A program made the position numbers and the translations under genes. From an uncultured Chloroflexota bacterium (GTDB taxonomy: Bacteria; Chloroflexota; Chloroflexia; Chloroflexales; Roseiflexaceae): a stretch of 57,250 bases of DNA. The notes below the pieces were generated by a model. The model saw only the letters and a list, made by a program, of their open reading frames with translations. It was not told the DNA's origin and searched no databases. The first letter of the stretch is position 1. Each line of letters opens with the position of its first letter. Positions 18,337 to 27,084 of this stretch are shown here, piece by piece. The stretch is taken from positions 1 through 57,250 of the forward strand of contig CALFIC010000073.1 of NCBI GenBank assembly GCA_937876225.1, in the 5' to 3' direction.

Positions 18337-19572
18337 CTACGGTGTTGTGGTCGCACGTACCGTGAGGTGACTAAACAACACATCGGCATTGCTGGTATCG
18401 GGAATCGCAATCATCCCAAAGCGTGCACTGTCGGTGAGGGTATCGAGGGTAGTGGTGGTAATCAGACTTCCATTAATAGTAGTCGTGACTTTTTTGCCAT
18501 CTACCGTTACTTCGAGCAAATTATCACGTTGGATACTGGGATTTGTGCCACGGGCCAGTTCTATGAATTGATTATCTTTGCGCTGTACGATGCGGTACTC
18601 TTGACTGGCAGGGATAATCACCACTGCCACAAAGTCGTTTTCGGCATGATAGCGAATAACTAACCCACCTTGGCCGCTATTGATTTGCATATCGGCGCTC
18701 ATGCGCACGTTGGTTTCATCAAAGGGGCGATAGGCCCAGGCGGCATCGCCATTGGCTTGGGCTTCGATGTGGTAGCGTTTGCCGTCGTAGCGTGTGCTCC
18801 ACGTTGGCCCGGTAGCTTCAGCCCATTCATTGGTCACAAAACCATCATCGAGCAGTAGTGACTTATCGACTGGTGCTGGCGTCATAGTGATTGCGGGAAC
18901 AGCAGTACGGCGTGGCGTACGGGTGATAATCGGAGTGGCGGTGGCGGCAATGTTTTTGGCGACGGCGGTACGGGTGGCATTGGCTGCAATGGTACTCGCT
19001 TGTTGGCGGTCACTCACAAACCACATAATAGCGACCAACACCAACACAATCGCCACAATGCTAATGGTGATCCAGCTCGTGCGGCGAATACTCTCATAGG
19101 GCATCGTAAGTTGGCGAGCGTTAATCGTTTGTTCGGTAGTGGCAAGCAGTGTCGCTACATCGCGATAAAACGGATTGAGTTGCTGTAATCGGCGCAAAAC
19201 CCCTACGGCTTGGATAAGTCGTCCTGAATCAATATATGATTTGGCGGTATCGTAGAGTTCGGCTTGGTGGTCACGTGGTGCGAGTGGGCCTGTTGGTACC
19301 GGCTGAGATGGTCTGATAGCGGCGCCACCAGTTATATTCATGTCGTAGTGTTCGCGTAATTTGGGGTCACGCAAAATCCGAAAGGCTTCGTTGATGCGTT
19401 GGCTGCGTTGGCGGGCATAGAGCTTGTCGGGGCTGCTTGCGCGTACATAGCGGTCGGGGTGATAGCTGGTGATTTCGCGCCGGAAGGCTTTTTTTATTTC
19501 GTTGAGAGAGGCACTGCGGGCTACATTAAGTAGCTGGTAGTGATCGAGTTGTTCAAAATCATGTCCTGCCAC
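18337..19572 (-). CDS. J-domain protein with membrane helix and C-terminal lectin-like domain
   Basis: A 411-residue chimera. A DnaJ domain fills residues 10-77 with HPD at 38-40. A short helical repeat region (about 105-145) follows, then a membrane helix at 167-187. The extracytoplasmic part has a Thr-rich linker and a beta-sandwich domain (about 240-411) resembling concanavalin-like/DUF1080 folds, with segments such as DDGFVTNEWAEATGP and GQGGLVIRYHAENDF. The J-domain would recruit DnaK on the inside while the sandwich binds something outside. The start is GTG. It begins 11 nt after the rpoD stop, so it is the last gene of the dgt-dnaG-rpoD operon. The function of the fusion is unknown. 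Confidence 0.8.
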   Translation of the reverse strand: MAGHDFEQLDHYQLLNVARSASLNEIKKAFRREITSYHPDRYVRASSPDKLYARQRSQRINEAFRILRDPKLREHYDMNITGGAAIRPSQPVPTGPLAPRDHQAELYDTAKSYIDSGRLIQAVGVLRRLQQLNPFYRDVATLLATTEQTINARQLTMPYESIRRTSWITISIVAIVLVLVAIMWFVSDRQQASTIAANATRTAVAKNIAATATPIITRTPRRTAVPAITMTPAPVDKSLLLDDGFVTNEWAEATGPTWSTRYDGKRYHIEAQANGDAAWAYRPFDETNVRMSADMQINSGQGGLVIRYHAENDFVAVVIIPASQEYRIVQRKDNQFIELARGTNPSIQRDNLLEVTVDGKKVTTTINGSLITTTTLDTLTDSARFGMIAIPDTSNADVLFSHLTVRATTTP

Positions 19573-19583
19573 GAGTTGTTTTC

Positions 19584-21140
19584 CTACTCCATGTAATCAA
19601 GTAATGAACGAATATTCCGGGGATTGCGCAACTTGCGTAACGCCTTGACTTCGATTTGGCGGATGCGCTCACGGGTGACATTGAATTCACGGCCTACTTC
19701 TTCGAGCGTCCAGCAATGACCGTCTTCGAGCCCAAAGCGTAATTGTAGCACGCGGCGCTCACGCTCATTGAGTTTGGCCAAAATTTCTTGGATTTGCTCA
19801 CGCAACAAATGATTAGTGGCGACATCGGCTGGCGCTTGGGCTTTGACATCTTCGATGAAGTCACCGAGGAGGCTATCTTCTTCGATGCCGACGGGAGTCT
19901 CGAGCGAAATCGGCTCGAGTGAGGTTTTGCGGATGACGCGGATGCGGTCGACCGTCAATCCCAACACTGTGGCCAATTCTTCGTCGTTGGGGTCGCGACC
20001 CAGTTCTTGCACCAAACGGCGGGTTTCACGCATCAGTTTGTTGATGGTTTCGACCATGTGCACGGGGATGCGGATGGTGCGGGCTTGGTCGGCGATAGCG
20101 CGGGTGATGGCTTGGCGAATCCACCACGTGGCATAGGTCGAAAACTTAAAACCGCGCCGGTGGTCGAATTTCTCGACCGCACGAATCAGTCCTACATTGC
20201 CCTCTTGGATGAGGTCAAGCAATTGCAACCCGCGCCCGATATATTTTTTGGCGACAGATACCACCAAACGTAAATTCGCAGACGTTAAATACTCCCGTGC
20301 TTGCCGGCCAGATTCCATGCGATTCCCCCAAGTGGTGAGGAGTACACGATAATTGGCACGCAACATGACGTCAAATGCTGAGGTGCTAGCCTTGAGCGGT
20401 TGTCCATCATGGTGTTTTTCTGTATCAACATGAGTCAATTGCAATACCGGCACTGGCTCGCTGGTGATTTGTTGCAACGTGCGCGTAAAGTCGTCGCACA
20501 TCAATTGCACCATGGCTATCACGAGTTGCTCGCCAGTCTCAGCATCGTTTTTGGCCATTTTGACGATGGTGCGGGCATCGCTTTGGAGTGGGATAGTAAT
20601 GGTATCGGCCCGCCCTACCAGTAACTCGAGGTATGCGCCTACTTCGATGGCCCGGGCATATTCTTGTTCGAGTCCCCAATTCAGGAGCTTGATATTGCCG
20701 ATTTCGCGCAAATAGAGGCGCACGGTATCGTTAAAGGTGGCGTTTTGGAATTCGGAGGGTGCGACTGTTGATTCTTCGTTGTCTGCTTCATCAGACAACG
20801 GCGTATGCAACTCATCGTCGTTTTCGGTTTCGTTATCTTTGTCGAGTACAAAGGATGCTTCGCCACTATCGATGTATTCGGGGGCGTGAATAAGTTGCGG
20901 GTCGAGGGTGAGTTGATTGGCCGTTACGAGGAGTGTATGGATGACTGGTACGTCTATTGTGTGATGAAGAAACCACTCCCATACCGCATCTGGCAATACC
21001 CAGCGCATAATTTGGGCCATGCGTTGGGCGGCTTTTTCGGGTGGGGTATCATCAATTTGTTCGCCAAAAACTGGCGCGTCGTCATCGACCTCGGATGTGA
21101 TTGTGGTGGGAAGTGTCGACTGCGATTGCTTGACGTCCAT
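19584..21140 (-). CDS. rpoD: Primary sigma factor RpoD/SigA
   Basis: A 518-residue sigma-70 group 1 factor. The acidic N-terminus (1-135) has no clear region 1.1. Region 1.2 starts at DTVRLYLREIG (138-148). A non-conserved insert of about 110 residues (roughly 173-280) separates it from region 2, which has the strongly conserved ANLRLVVSVAKKYIGRG, LDLIQEGNVGLIRAVEKFD and FSTYATWWIRQAI. Region 3 follows, and region 4 contains the helix-turn-helix with VTRERIRQIEVKALRKLR. The gene lies 11 nt after dnaG and 11 nt before the J-domain gene, as in macromolecular synthesis operons but without rpsU nearby. Confidence 0.95.
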   Translation of the reverse strand: MDVKQSQSTLPTTITSEVDDDAPVFGEQIDDTPPEKAAQRMAQIMRWVLPDAVWEWFLHHTIDVPVIHTLLVTANQLTLDPQLIHAPEYIDSGEASFVLDKDNETENDDELHTPLSDEADNEESTVAPSEFQNATFNDTVRLYLREIGNIKLLNWGLEQEYARAIEVGAYLELLVGRADTITIPLQSDARTIVKMAKNDAETGEQLVIAMVQLMCDDFTRTLQQITSEPVPVLQLTHVDTEKHHDGQPLKASTSAFDVMLRANYRVLLTTWGNRMESGRQAREYLTSANLRLVVSVAKKYIGRGLQLLDLIQEGNVGLIRAVEKFDHRRGFKFSTYATWWIRQAITRAIADQARTIRIPVHMVETINKLMRETRRLVQELGRDPNDEELATVLGLTVDRIRVIRKTSLEPISLETPVGIEEDSLLGDFIEDVKAQAPADVATNHLLREQIQEILAKLNERERRVLQLRFGLEDGHCWTLEEVGREFNVTRERIRQIEVKALRKLRNPRNIRSLLDYME

Positions 21141-21151
21141 ACCAATCCCCT

Positions 21152-23125
21152 TTAGTTCACATGGCGGGCGTGAAGGTCTTCGTAGGTTGAGCTGCGGCGC
21201 GGAGTCATCAATCGGTTGAGGTATTGCTGGACGTCTGCGATGCGTTGGAGCAATAGGTCGACCATTTCGGCACTGTCATTGTCACTAAGCTGACGTGTCA
21301 GGCGTTGGTTCCATTGTTTGGCGACATCTCGTTGTAAAATTGTAGCACATTCTCGGGCTTCACTGGTAACGAGGTACTCTTTGGGTAACTGAATCACACT
21401 CCCCATCAATTCGGCGCGTTGCCGGAGTACTTCTGGTAATGTGGTAAACCAGGTCAACAAATCACCGTCATGCCCAAATTCAACCCGTGCCCGCCAAATC
21501 GCCCGCAGTTCATCGTCTTCACCAAATAGCCCTTCGATATCATTGCTGATAAACTCTCCCACCGTGGGGTGAGCCGCCAAATCCTCGTCGATTTTGGCTT
21601 GGACATGGTCGCGGACTTCAGCATATTGGAGCAACGACATCACCAAAAACTCGGCTGCTTGGCGTGACCGGCCACTGAGACTCGTCGCCTTGGGTGCCGC
21701 TGCTGGGGTATTTGCCGCTGGTTTGGCTGATGGCGGTGGGCTCGGATTGGGTGTCGTGCGGCGATCGTTGGTGCTGGGTGTGAGGCGGCGGAGTTCACGG
21801 CGCAACATCGTTTCGTCGATGCTGAGCATCGTGGCAAGACGTTGGATATAGTGCGTTTGTTCAAGTTGATTCGATATTTGTAGCACCAACGGTGCTAAAC
21901 GATCGAGTGCAATCCGTTTGTCGCTGAGGACTTGCATGTCCAAATCACGGGTCAGCATTTGCATATAAAAATCCATGGCCGGGAGCGCATTCGCGACTAA
22001 CGTAGGCCATTGGGTGGGGTCGGCTGCCAATAATTCGTCGGGGTCTTGGCCTTCGGGCATTTCGATGATGCGAATCTGTGCATCAATGCTCCGGCTCCAC
22101 GTCAGTACTCCTTGGGCGGTGGGTACCGGTACCAATTGGGCATCGAGGTTGTCGCTGAGTGTTTGTAGCCCTTTGAGTGTCGCCCGGATGCCGGCGCTGT
22201 CAGCGTCGAGGGCCAAATAAATGTTTTTGGTGAGTTTTTTGATGGCTTGGACATGCTCGGCGGTGAGGGCGGTCCCGAGTGGCGCCACCACATTGCGGAA
22301 GTCGTGTTGATGCAAGGCAATCACGTCGACGTAGCCCTCGACAATCACGACGGCATCCTGCTGTCTGATGGCATCGCGGGCCATGTCGAGCCCATACAGC
22401 ACGCTACTTTTGTCAAACAACAAAGTCTGGGGGGAATTCAAGTATTTGGGTTGCACGTCCCCCATCGCACGTCCCCCAAAGGCGATGATCTGCCCTTTGG
22501 CGTTGCGGATGGGGAAGATGACCCGGCCACGGAAGCGGTCGTAATAGGTGCCGTCATCACGCTGGATGGCCAACCCCGCCGCGACTACCTCGTCGGGTTG
22601 GTATTCTTGTTTGGTGGTCAGGTAATTAAACAGCAACGTGCGTTCTTCGGGGCTATAGCCGAGCTGGAAGCTTTCTTGGGCCCATTCGTTGATTTGGCGT
22701 TTGGCCACATAAGCGCGGGCTTCTTCGCCCCGAGGGGAGCGCAAGAGCATATGATGAAAAAATCGTGCCGCGGCGTTGTTGATTTCGACCAGGCGCTCGC
22801 GCAAATGATCGCGCTCTTCGTCTTGGCTGGTACGGGGGGCCAACTCGATGCCGGCGCGGTGAGCGAGTTGCTCGAGCACCTCACGGAATTCGAGCCCTTC
22901 GCTTTTCATCACAAAATCAAACACCGTGCCCGAGGCTTTGCAGCCAAAGCAGTGATAACTCTGTGAATCGGGGTAGACGGTAAATGCAGGCGTGCGCGTA
23001 TTGGGGTGGAACGGACAAAACCCCACCAACGAGCGCCCCGCCTTGCGTAATTGGACTTTGGCCCCAATCAGCTCGACAATATCAATGCGTTCTTTGATTT
23101 GCTCAATTACCCGATTATTGGTCAT
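21152..23125 (-). CDS. dnaG: DNA primase DnaG
   Basis: Makes RNA primers for replication. The CHC2 zinc site is complete (Cys37, His40, Cys59, Cys62). The catalytic core contains KYLNSPQT and the Toprim motifs VIVEGYVDVIALHQ and LALDADSAG. A proline/alanine-rich linker (near NPSPPPSAKPAANTPAAAPK) leads to a C-terminal helicase-binding-type domain. An upstream ATG at 23140 adds only five residues; 23125 gives the family-like start TNNRVIEQIKERIDIVELIG. Neither has a good ribosome site. The gap to dgt is about 50 nt, supporting one transcript. Confidence 0.96.
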   Translation of the reverse strand: MTNNRVIEQIKERIDIVELIGAKVQLRKAGRSLVGFCPFHPNTRTPAFTVYPDSQSYHCFGCKASGTVFDFVMKSEGLEFREVLEQLAHRAGIELAPRTSQDEERDHLRERLVEINNAAARFFHHMLLRSPRGEEARAYVAKRQINEWAQESFQLGYSPEERTLLFNYLTTKQEYQPDEVVAAGLAIQRDDGTYYDRFRGRVIFPIRNAKGQIIAFGGRAMGDVQPKYLNSPQTLLFDKSSVLYGLDMARDAIRQQDAVVIVEGYVDVIALHQHDFRNVVAPLGTALTAEHVQAIKKLTKNIYLALDADSAGIRATLKGLQTLSDNLDAQLVPVPTAQGVLTWSRSIDAQIRIIEMPEGQDPDELLAADPTQWPTLVANALPAMDFYMQMLTRDLDMQVLSDKRIALDRLAPLVLQISNQLEQTHYIQRLATMLSIDETMLRRELRRLTPSTNDRRTTPNPSPPPSAKPAANTPAAAPKATSLSGRSRQAAEFLVMSLLQYAEVRDHVQAKIDEDLAAHPTVGEFISNDIEGLFGEDDELRAIWRARVEFGHDGDLLTWFTTLPEVLRQRAELMGSVIQLPKEYLVTSEARECATILQRDVAKQWNQRLTRQLSDNDSAEMVDLLLQRIADVQQYLNRLMTPRRSSTYEDLHARHVN

Positions 23126-23178
23126 AAAAAACCACACCATTTGGCCACGGTAGCAATTGTACGTTGTTCAATCGGCGC

Positions 23179-24246
23179 TTATCCGCCCCATGTGCGTGGC
23201 ACATAGATATCTTGGAAGATTTGGGTGGCAAAGCGGTCGGTCATCCCCGCCACATAATCGACGACGGCTTGACTGAGGGGCTCGTCGCGTAAGCGATTGA
23301 CGACCATCAGGTCGGCGGGAATTTGTTCGGGATGGGCGATGAAGTATTTGTAGAGCAGATCGATGATGAGCTCTACTTTGGGGTCTTCGGTTTTGGCAGC
23401 CGACCCGAGATAGACATGTTGGTACATGAATTCACGCAGGGTATTGGTGGCTTCGAGGACGGTAGGGCTCATGTGCAATTCGCGCACCGCAGGTGCCGCT
23501 CCTTCACCACTCGCCCACCAGTTTTGATCAATTAAATCACAGACCATGGTGTCAATACGGTCTGCATGGCTCTCTCCTAGGACTGCAATCGCATCGCTGG
23601 GGAGGTCGTCTGCGGTGAGAATCCCGGCACGGAGGGCATCATCGATATCGTGGTTGATATAGGCCACAGAGTCGGCGATTTTGATGATTTGGCCTTCGAG
23701 GGTACTCGCTACCCCCCAGGCTTTGGCGCTGATGTCACGCCGCCCTTTGGAATGCATGTAGATGCCTTCGCGTACCACATAGGTCAGATTCAAGCCGGCG
23801 CCGTTTTTTTCGAGGACTTCGACAATCCGGCGGCTTTGTTCGTTGTGGCGGAAGGAATGACCGATGGCGTGGGCCAATGCGGTCTCACCGGCATGCCCAA
23901 ATGGGGCATGGCCAATATCGTGACCGAGCCCAATTGCTTCGACCAAATCTTCGTTGAGGCGCAACCCGCGCGCAATGGTGCGGGCGATTTGGGTGACCTC
24001 GAGGGTATGGGTCAAGCGGGTCCGGTAATGGTCACCTTGGGGGGCAATAAATACTTGAGTTTTGTGTTTGAGGCGTCGGAATGGCTTGGAATGCAGTATG
24101 CGATCGCGGTCACGTTGGAAGCTGGTCCGCACTGGCGATTCGGCTTCTGGGTGTTCACGAATGGCGGCATCGCTTTTGGCAGCAAATGGTGATAACCACT
24201 GTTGCTCGCCTTGTTCAATCCGTTGTCGTACCTGTAGATGGTGCAT
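23179..24246 (-). CDS. dgt: Deoxyguanosinetriphosphate triphosphohydrolase-like protein
   Basis: An HD-superfamily dNTPase that releases triphosphate from dNTPs. It has 355 residues from ATG 24246, which carries a near-perfect AAAGGAGGT ribosome site. Metal ligands are visible: RLTHT (His80), LGHDIGHAPFGH (His109, Asp110, His118) and the later NHDIDDA. The N-terminal block QRDRDRILHSKPFRRLKHKT is typical of bacterial Dgt proteins. It lies directly upstream of dnaG, linking dNTP pool control with primase and sigma factor. The first 32 nt overlap the end of the upstream membrane protein gene. Confidence 0.94.
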   Translation of the reverse strand: MHHLQVRQRIEQGEQQWLSPFAAKSDAAIREHPEAESPVRTSFQRDRDRILHSKPFRRLKHKTQVFIAPQGDHYRTRLTHTLEVTQIARTIARGLRLNEDLVEAIGLGHDIGHAPFGHAGETALAHAIGHSFRHNEQSRRIVEVLEKNGAGLNLTYVVREGIYMHSKGRRDISAKAWGVASTLEGQIIKIADSVAYINHDIDDALRAGILTADDLPSDAIAVLGESHADRIDTMVCDLIDQNWWASGEGAAPAVRELHMSPTVLEATNTLREFMYQHVYLGSAAKTEDPKVELIIDLLYKYFIAHPEQIPADLMVVNRLRDEPLSQAVVDYVAGMTDRFATQIFQDIYVPRTWGG

Positions 24247-24865
24247 AATGACCTCCTTTGGACGCAACTAATGACCACATAAATAATGCTCCAGCCAGAT
24301 GAAGCCCAATTAATACGGGATAATAAATCGGGTGGGCGAGTTGACTAGCAAGCTCAAGCACTACGGTATTATCGGCAAAACAGGGTACCGCGCCGGGAAT
24401 CGGTAACCAACAAGATTCGACGCGGGCTGCCAGAAACGGCGAAAATAAGTAGATAACCGCCATCCCGAGGAGCGTGTCACGCCACAGCAAGCGCCACCCA
24501 ATCAATAACCCAAACGCACTTACAAAGGGAATCGCCACCAAAATCCATCGCCGCGCCCAATCATCATTGGGATTGCTCCCAGACCACACCATGATAGAAA
24601 TAATTGTACTAAGGACAATCGCCAATGCGGTAATACCATGCGAGATCCGCTCTTGCGTCAATAGCGGTATTTCACTACCCGTAAACAGTGAACCGGTGAT
24701 TGGTTGAACTGGGCCGGTGACGGGTTTGGTCGGTGCAGTGACGGGTTTGGTCGGTGCAGTGACGGGTTTAGTCGGTGCAGTGACGGGTTTAGTCGGTGCG
24801 GTGATGGGTTTGGTCGGTGCGGTGATGGGTTTGATTGGTTCGGTGATGGGATTTTGTTCCTGCAT
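24215..24865 (-). CDS. Membrane protein with N-terminal proline-rich heptad repeats
   Basis: About 216 residues. The N-terminus carries seven near-identical heptads of the form [IV]T[AEG]P[TIV][KQ]P, then come about four membrane helices. I do not recognise the family. ATG 24865 is preferred: a longer frame to 24949 would have to cross the ferredoxin terminator hairpin. The ribosome site (GGTGA) is weak. The 3' end overlaps dgt by 32 nt, so translation is coupled to the dgt-dnaG-rpoD operon. The proline/threonine heptads would form an extended cytoplasmic tail; its role is unknown. Confidence 0.7.
   Translation of the reverse strand: MQEQNPITEPIKPITAPTKPITAPTKPVTAPTKPVTAPTKPVTAPTKPVTGPVQPITGSLFTGSEIPLLTQERISHGITALAIVLSTIISIMVWSGSNPNDDWARRWILVAIPFVSAFGLLIGWRLLWRDTLLGMAVIYLFSPFLAARVESCWLPIPGAVPCFADNTVVLELASQLAHPIYYPVLIGLHLAGALFMWSLVASKGGHYAPSTGTTTD
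24701..24847 (-). repeat. Seven 21-bp tandem repeats inside the membrane protein gene
   Basis: Seven consecutive 21-bp units encode the proline-rich heptads. The central four (read as GTCACTGCACCGACCAAACC-type units) are almost identical at the DNA level, indicating recent slippage or selection for copy number. Confidence 0.85.
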
Positions 24866-24902
24866 AGATTCACCATTACGCATATGACATAAATGAAAAC
24901 AG

Positions 24903-24934
24903 ACAGCCGACAGCGGGAGACCGCCATCGGCTGT
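24903..24934 (-). terminator. Terminator after the ferredoxin gene
   Basis: A hairpin with an outer 8-bp stem ACAGCCGA/TCGGCTGT, an inner 4-bp stem and a GAGA loop. On the minus strand a T-rich stretch follows. Confidence 0.65.
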
Positions 24935-24959
24935 GTGATTGCCGGGCAATCAATCTGGT

Positions 24960-25193
24960 TTAACCGAAATGTTTGCGGTTCTTTTCGATGAATTTGCGCA
25001 TCCCTTCAGGGACGGCATCATCGGCGTAGATTGCTTCGACCGGGCATTCGGGCTCACAGGCACCGCAATCGATACATTCATCGGGGTTGATGTAATACTG
25101 ATCCGACCCGTCATAAATGCAGTCAACTGGACATACCGAAACGCATGAGGCATCTTTGGTGCCAATGCAGGCTTCTGTAATCACATACGGCAT
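24960..25193 (-). CDS. Ferredoxin, 7Fe type ([3Fe-4S][4Fe-4S])
   Basis: A 77-residue electron carrier. Cysteines lie at 9, 17, 21, 25 and at 40, 43, 46, 50. The long first spacing (C-x7-C-x3-C) matches 7Fe ferredoxins of the Azotobacter FdI/FdxA type, where one cluster is usually [3Fe-4S]. The second motif is the standard C-x2-C-x2-C-x3-CP. An AGGAGG site lies just before the ATG. It has its own promoter and terminator, so it is monocistronic. No partner oxidoreductase is adjacent. Confidence 0.93.
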   Translation of the reverse strand: MPYVITEACIGTKDASCVSVCPVDCIYDGSDQYYINPDECIDCGACEPECPVEAIYADDAVPEGMRKFIEKNRKHFG

Positions 25194-25236
25194 AATTTTA
25201 TCCTCCTAGTGGACAGCTACTCCACACCACATAAAG

Positions 25237-25245
25237 ATAATAGCA
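25237..25245 (-). promoter_or_regulatory. Extended -10 promoter of the ferredoxin gene
   Basis: Minus-strand TGCTATTAT (TGn plus TATTAT), about 45 nt upstream of the ATG. No clear -35 at normal spacing. Confidence 0.35.
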
Positions 25246-25271
25246 CATATTTTGTGCGGTTGTGGCAAATA

Positions 25272-25859
25272 TCACGCAATTCCGACTTCATAGCAGATGC
25301 GGCAGCGGGCTTCATACAATTCTAATCCACCTACTGCAATCACCGGTGCGGTATGAGGCGCTGCTTGCCCATTGATAAGCCGTTGTGAACGGGTGGCATA
25401 CGAGCCACATTTGACACAAATCGCAAACAATTTGTCGACTTGTTCGGCGACGGCCATCAATTCTGCCACGATGGCAAAGGGTTGGGCTCGGAAGTCTTGG
25501 TCGAGTCCTGCCACTACCACTCGAATCCCACGGTCGGCGAGCGTTTGGCAGCCAGTGGCAATGGCCTGTGGCTCACTTTCGAGGAATTGGACTTCGTCGA
25601 TGGCGACGACCTGGGTACCATCAGGCACGGCTGCGACGATATCAGCGATGCTGGCCACCGTAATGGCTTCGATTTTTTGGCCATTATGGCTGACCAAACT
25701 GCCGGTGCGGTAACGAGTATCGCGGCGTGGTGTAAAGGCAAGCAAGCTCTGCCGCGCCAATTGGACATGGTTGAGGCGCCGGATGAGTTCTTCGGTTTTG
25801 CCACTAAACATACACCCGCAGATAACCTCAATCCGCCCACCATTGGGTAAACGTGTCAT
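25272..25859 (-). CDS. tdk: Thymidine kinase, type II
   Basis: Phosphorylates thymidine to dTMP in the salvage pathway. 195 residues, normal for the family. The P-loop GCMFSGKT is at 15-22, the Walker B-like DEVQF is mid-protein, and the zinc site is made of CVKC and CRIC near the C-terminus, with the lasso-type segment between them. It follows the deacetylase-fold gene by about 60 nt on the same strand and may share its transcript. Confidence 0.96.
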   Translation of the reverse strand: MTRLPNGGRIEVICGCMFSGKTEELIRRLNHVQLARQSLLAFTPRRDTRYRTGSLVSHNGQKIEAITVASIADIVAAVPDGTQVVAIDEVQFLESEPQAIATGCQTLADRGIRVVVAGLDQDFRAQPFAIVAELMAVAEQVDKLFAICVKCGSYATRSQRLINGQAAPHTAPVIAVGGLELYEARCRICYEVGIA

Positions 25860-25921
25860 CGTGGTACCTTCGTGTATTAACTGGATGCTTTATGGTAGCA
25901 TATCGCACCTATCTTGAAAAA

Positions 25922-26944
25922 TCAGGCCCCTTGCACTCCATCAAGCAGCGCCACCACATTGTCCCCGAGGGCGGCGATGGCATAGCCTCCTTCTTGGATG
26001 ACGGCTACCGGTAGCCCTAGTTGGTGAATGCGTTGCCCTATCGCCGTATAACAGCCTCGGCTTAATTTGAACCCCCCCAACGGATCCCCCGCAAAGGTAT
26101 CAAATCCGGCCGACACCACCAACGTTTGGACCCCAAAATCACGCACCCGTTGCAGGGCGGCATCGACCACCGCCAGGTACTGCTCGTCATCACAGCCAAA
26201 CGCCAATGGATAATTGTGGTTGGTCCCCAATCCTGCCCCTTCGCCCTGCTCGTCGGCAAAGCCGAGGAAGTACGGGTAGCATTCGTCGGGATGCCCGTGA
26301 ATCGAGATGAATTGCACATCGCCGCGCCCATAAAAAATCTGTTGCGTACCATTGCCATGATGAATGTCGATGTCGAGAATAGCGACTTTGCCGCGTTGGC
26401 TGAGGGTTTGGGCGGCTACTGCAGCATTGTTGACATAACAATATCCGCCACACATATCGGTACCGGCGTGGTGGCCTGGCGGGCGGCAACGGGCGTAGGT
26501 TTGCGCTCCGCCAGCGAGTAATTGTTGGGCGGCGGTATAGGCCATGCTGGCTGAATCAATGATAGCTTCCCACGAATGAGCGACGATAGGCGCACTCAAA
26601 TCAAAGGCATAATAGCCTGCTTCGGCCAGAGGATGCGGCGAATGGCGATGCATCCAGCGCACCGCGAGGGTGCTAGGCAGCACCGCCTCGGGGGCGCCAC
26701 CGGCGGCGCACCAGCGCGGGTAGATGGTGGCGAGGTAGTGAAGGTAGGCTGGGTCATGGATGGCGTGTAGGATTTCGCTGGGGACCGTGGTGATGGCGGT
26801 GGTGGTGGTGTAGCCAGCGGCTTGTAAGGCGCGGTCGATGATATGGGCGCGCTCGGCCGATTCAAACGGCGGAATCAACGCCCCATCATAAAACTCGTGT
26901 GGAGGCATATGCTGGGTATGGGTGGTGCTGGTGATGATCTGCAT
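25922..26944 (-). CDS. Histone deacetylase-fold amidohydrolase (acetylpolyamine-type)
   Basis: 340 residues of the class II HDAC/acetylpolyamine amidohydrolase superfamily. Catalytic features: RPPGHH (His158, His159), zinc ligands Asp193 and His195 in DIDIHHGNGTQQIF, the later SAGFDTFAGDPLGG, and the transition-state tyrosine in QEGGY. The FYDGALIPPFESAERA start resembles acetylpolyamine/acetoin-utilisation-type members; the acetylated substrate is not certain. ATG 26944 is chosen because the AAAGGAAA site abuts the first ATG (26953) but is well spaced for the second. Confidence 0.9.
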   Translation of the reverse strand: MQIITSTTHTQHMPPHEFYDGALIPPFESAERAHIIDRALQAAGYTTTTAITTVPSEILHAIHDPAYLHYLATIYPRWCAAGGAPEAVLPSTLAVRWMHRHSPHPLAEAGYYAFDLSAPIVAHSWEAIIDSASMAYTAAQQLLAGGAQTYARCRPPGHHAGTDMCGGYCYVNNAAVAAQTLSQRGKVAILDIDIHHGNGTQQIFYGRGDVQFISIHGHPDECYPYFLGFADEQGEGAGLGTNHNYPLAFGCDDEQYLAVVDAALQRVRDFGVQTLVVSAGFDTFAGDPLGGFKLSRGCYTAIGQRIHQLGLPVAVIQEGGYAIAALGDNVVALLDGVQGA

Positions 26945-27001
26945 CGCAATCATTTCCTTTTGTGGAATGTATAGACAAAAAAGATAATGGTTGATGGTGG
27001 T

Positions 27002-27010
27002 AGTATACCA
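27002..27010 (-). promoter_or_regulatory. Extended -10 promoter of the deacetylase-fold gene
   Basis: Minus-strand TGGTATACT, predicting a leader of about 50 nt before ATG 26944. Identical to the element before the Agl23 operon. Confidence 0.4.
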
Positions 27011-27084
27011 ATACCGGCGTCAAAAAGTATGTGTGGTAGGGTTATTTCGACGTATACCGATGAAAAATGTGTAAAGGAGCACCC

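Noticed and set aside
22247..22966. Open frame of 239 codons opposite dnaG
   Set aside because: Antisense shadow of the primase Toprim region.
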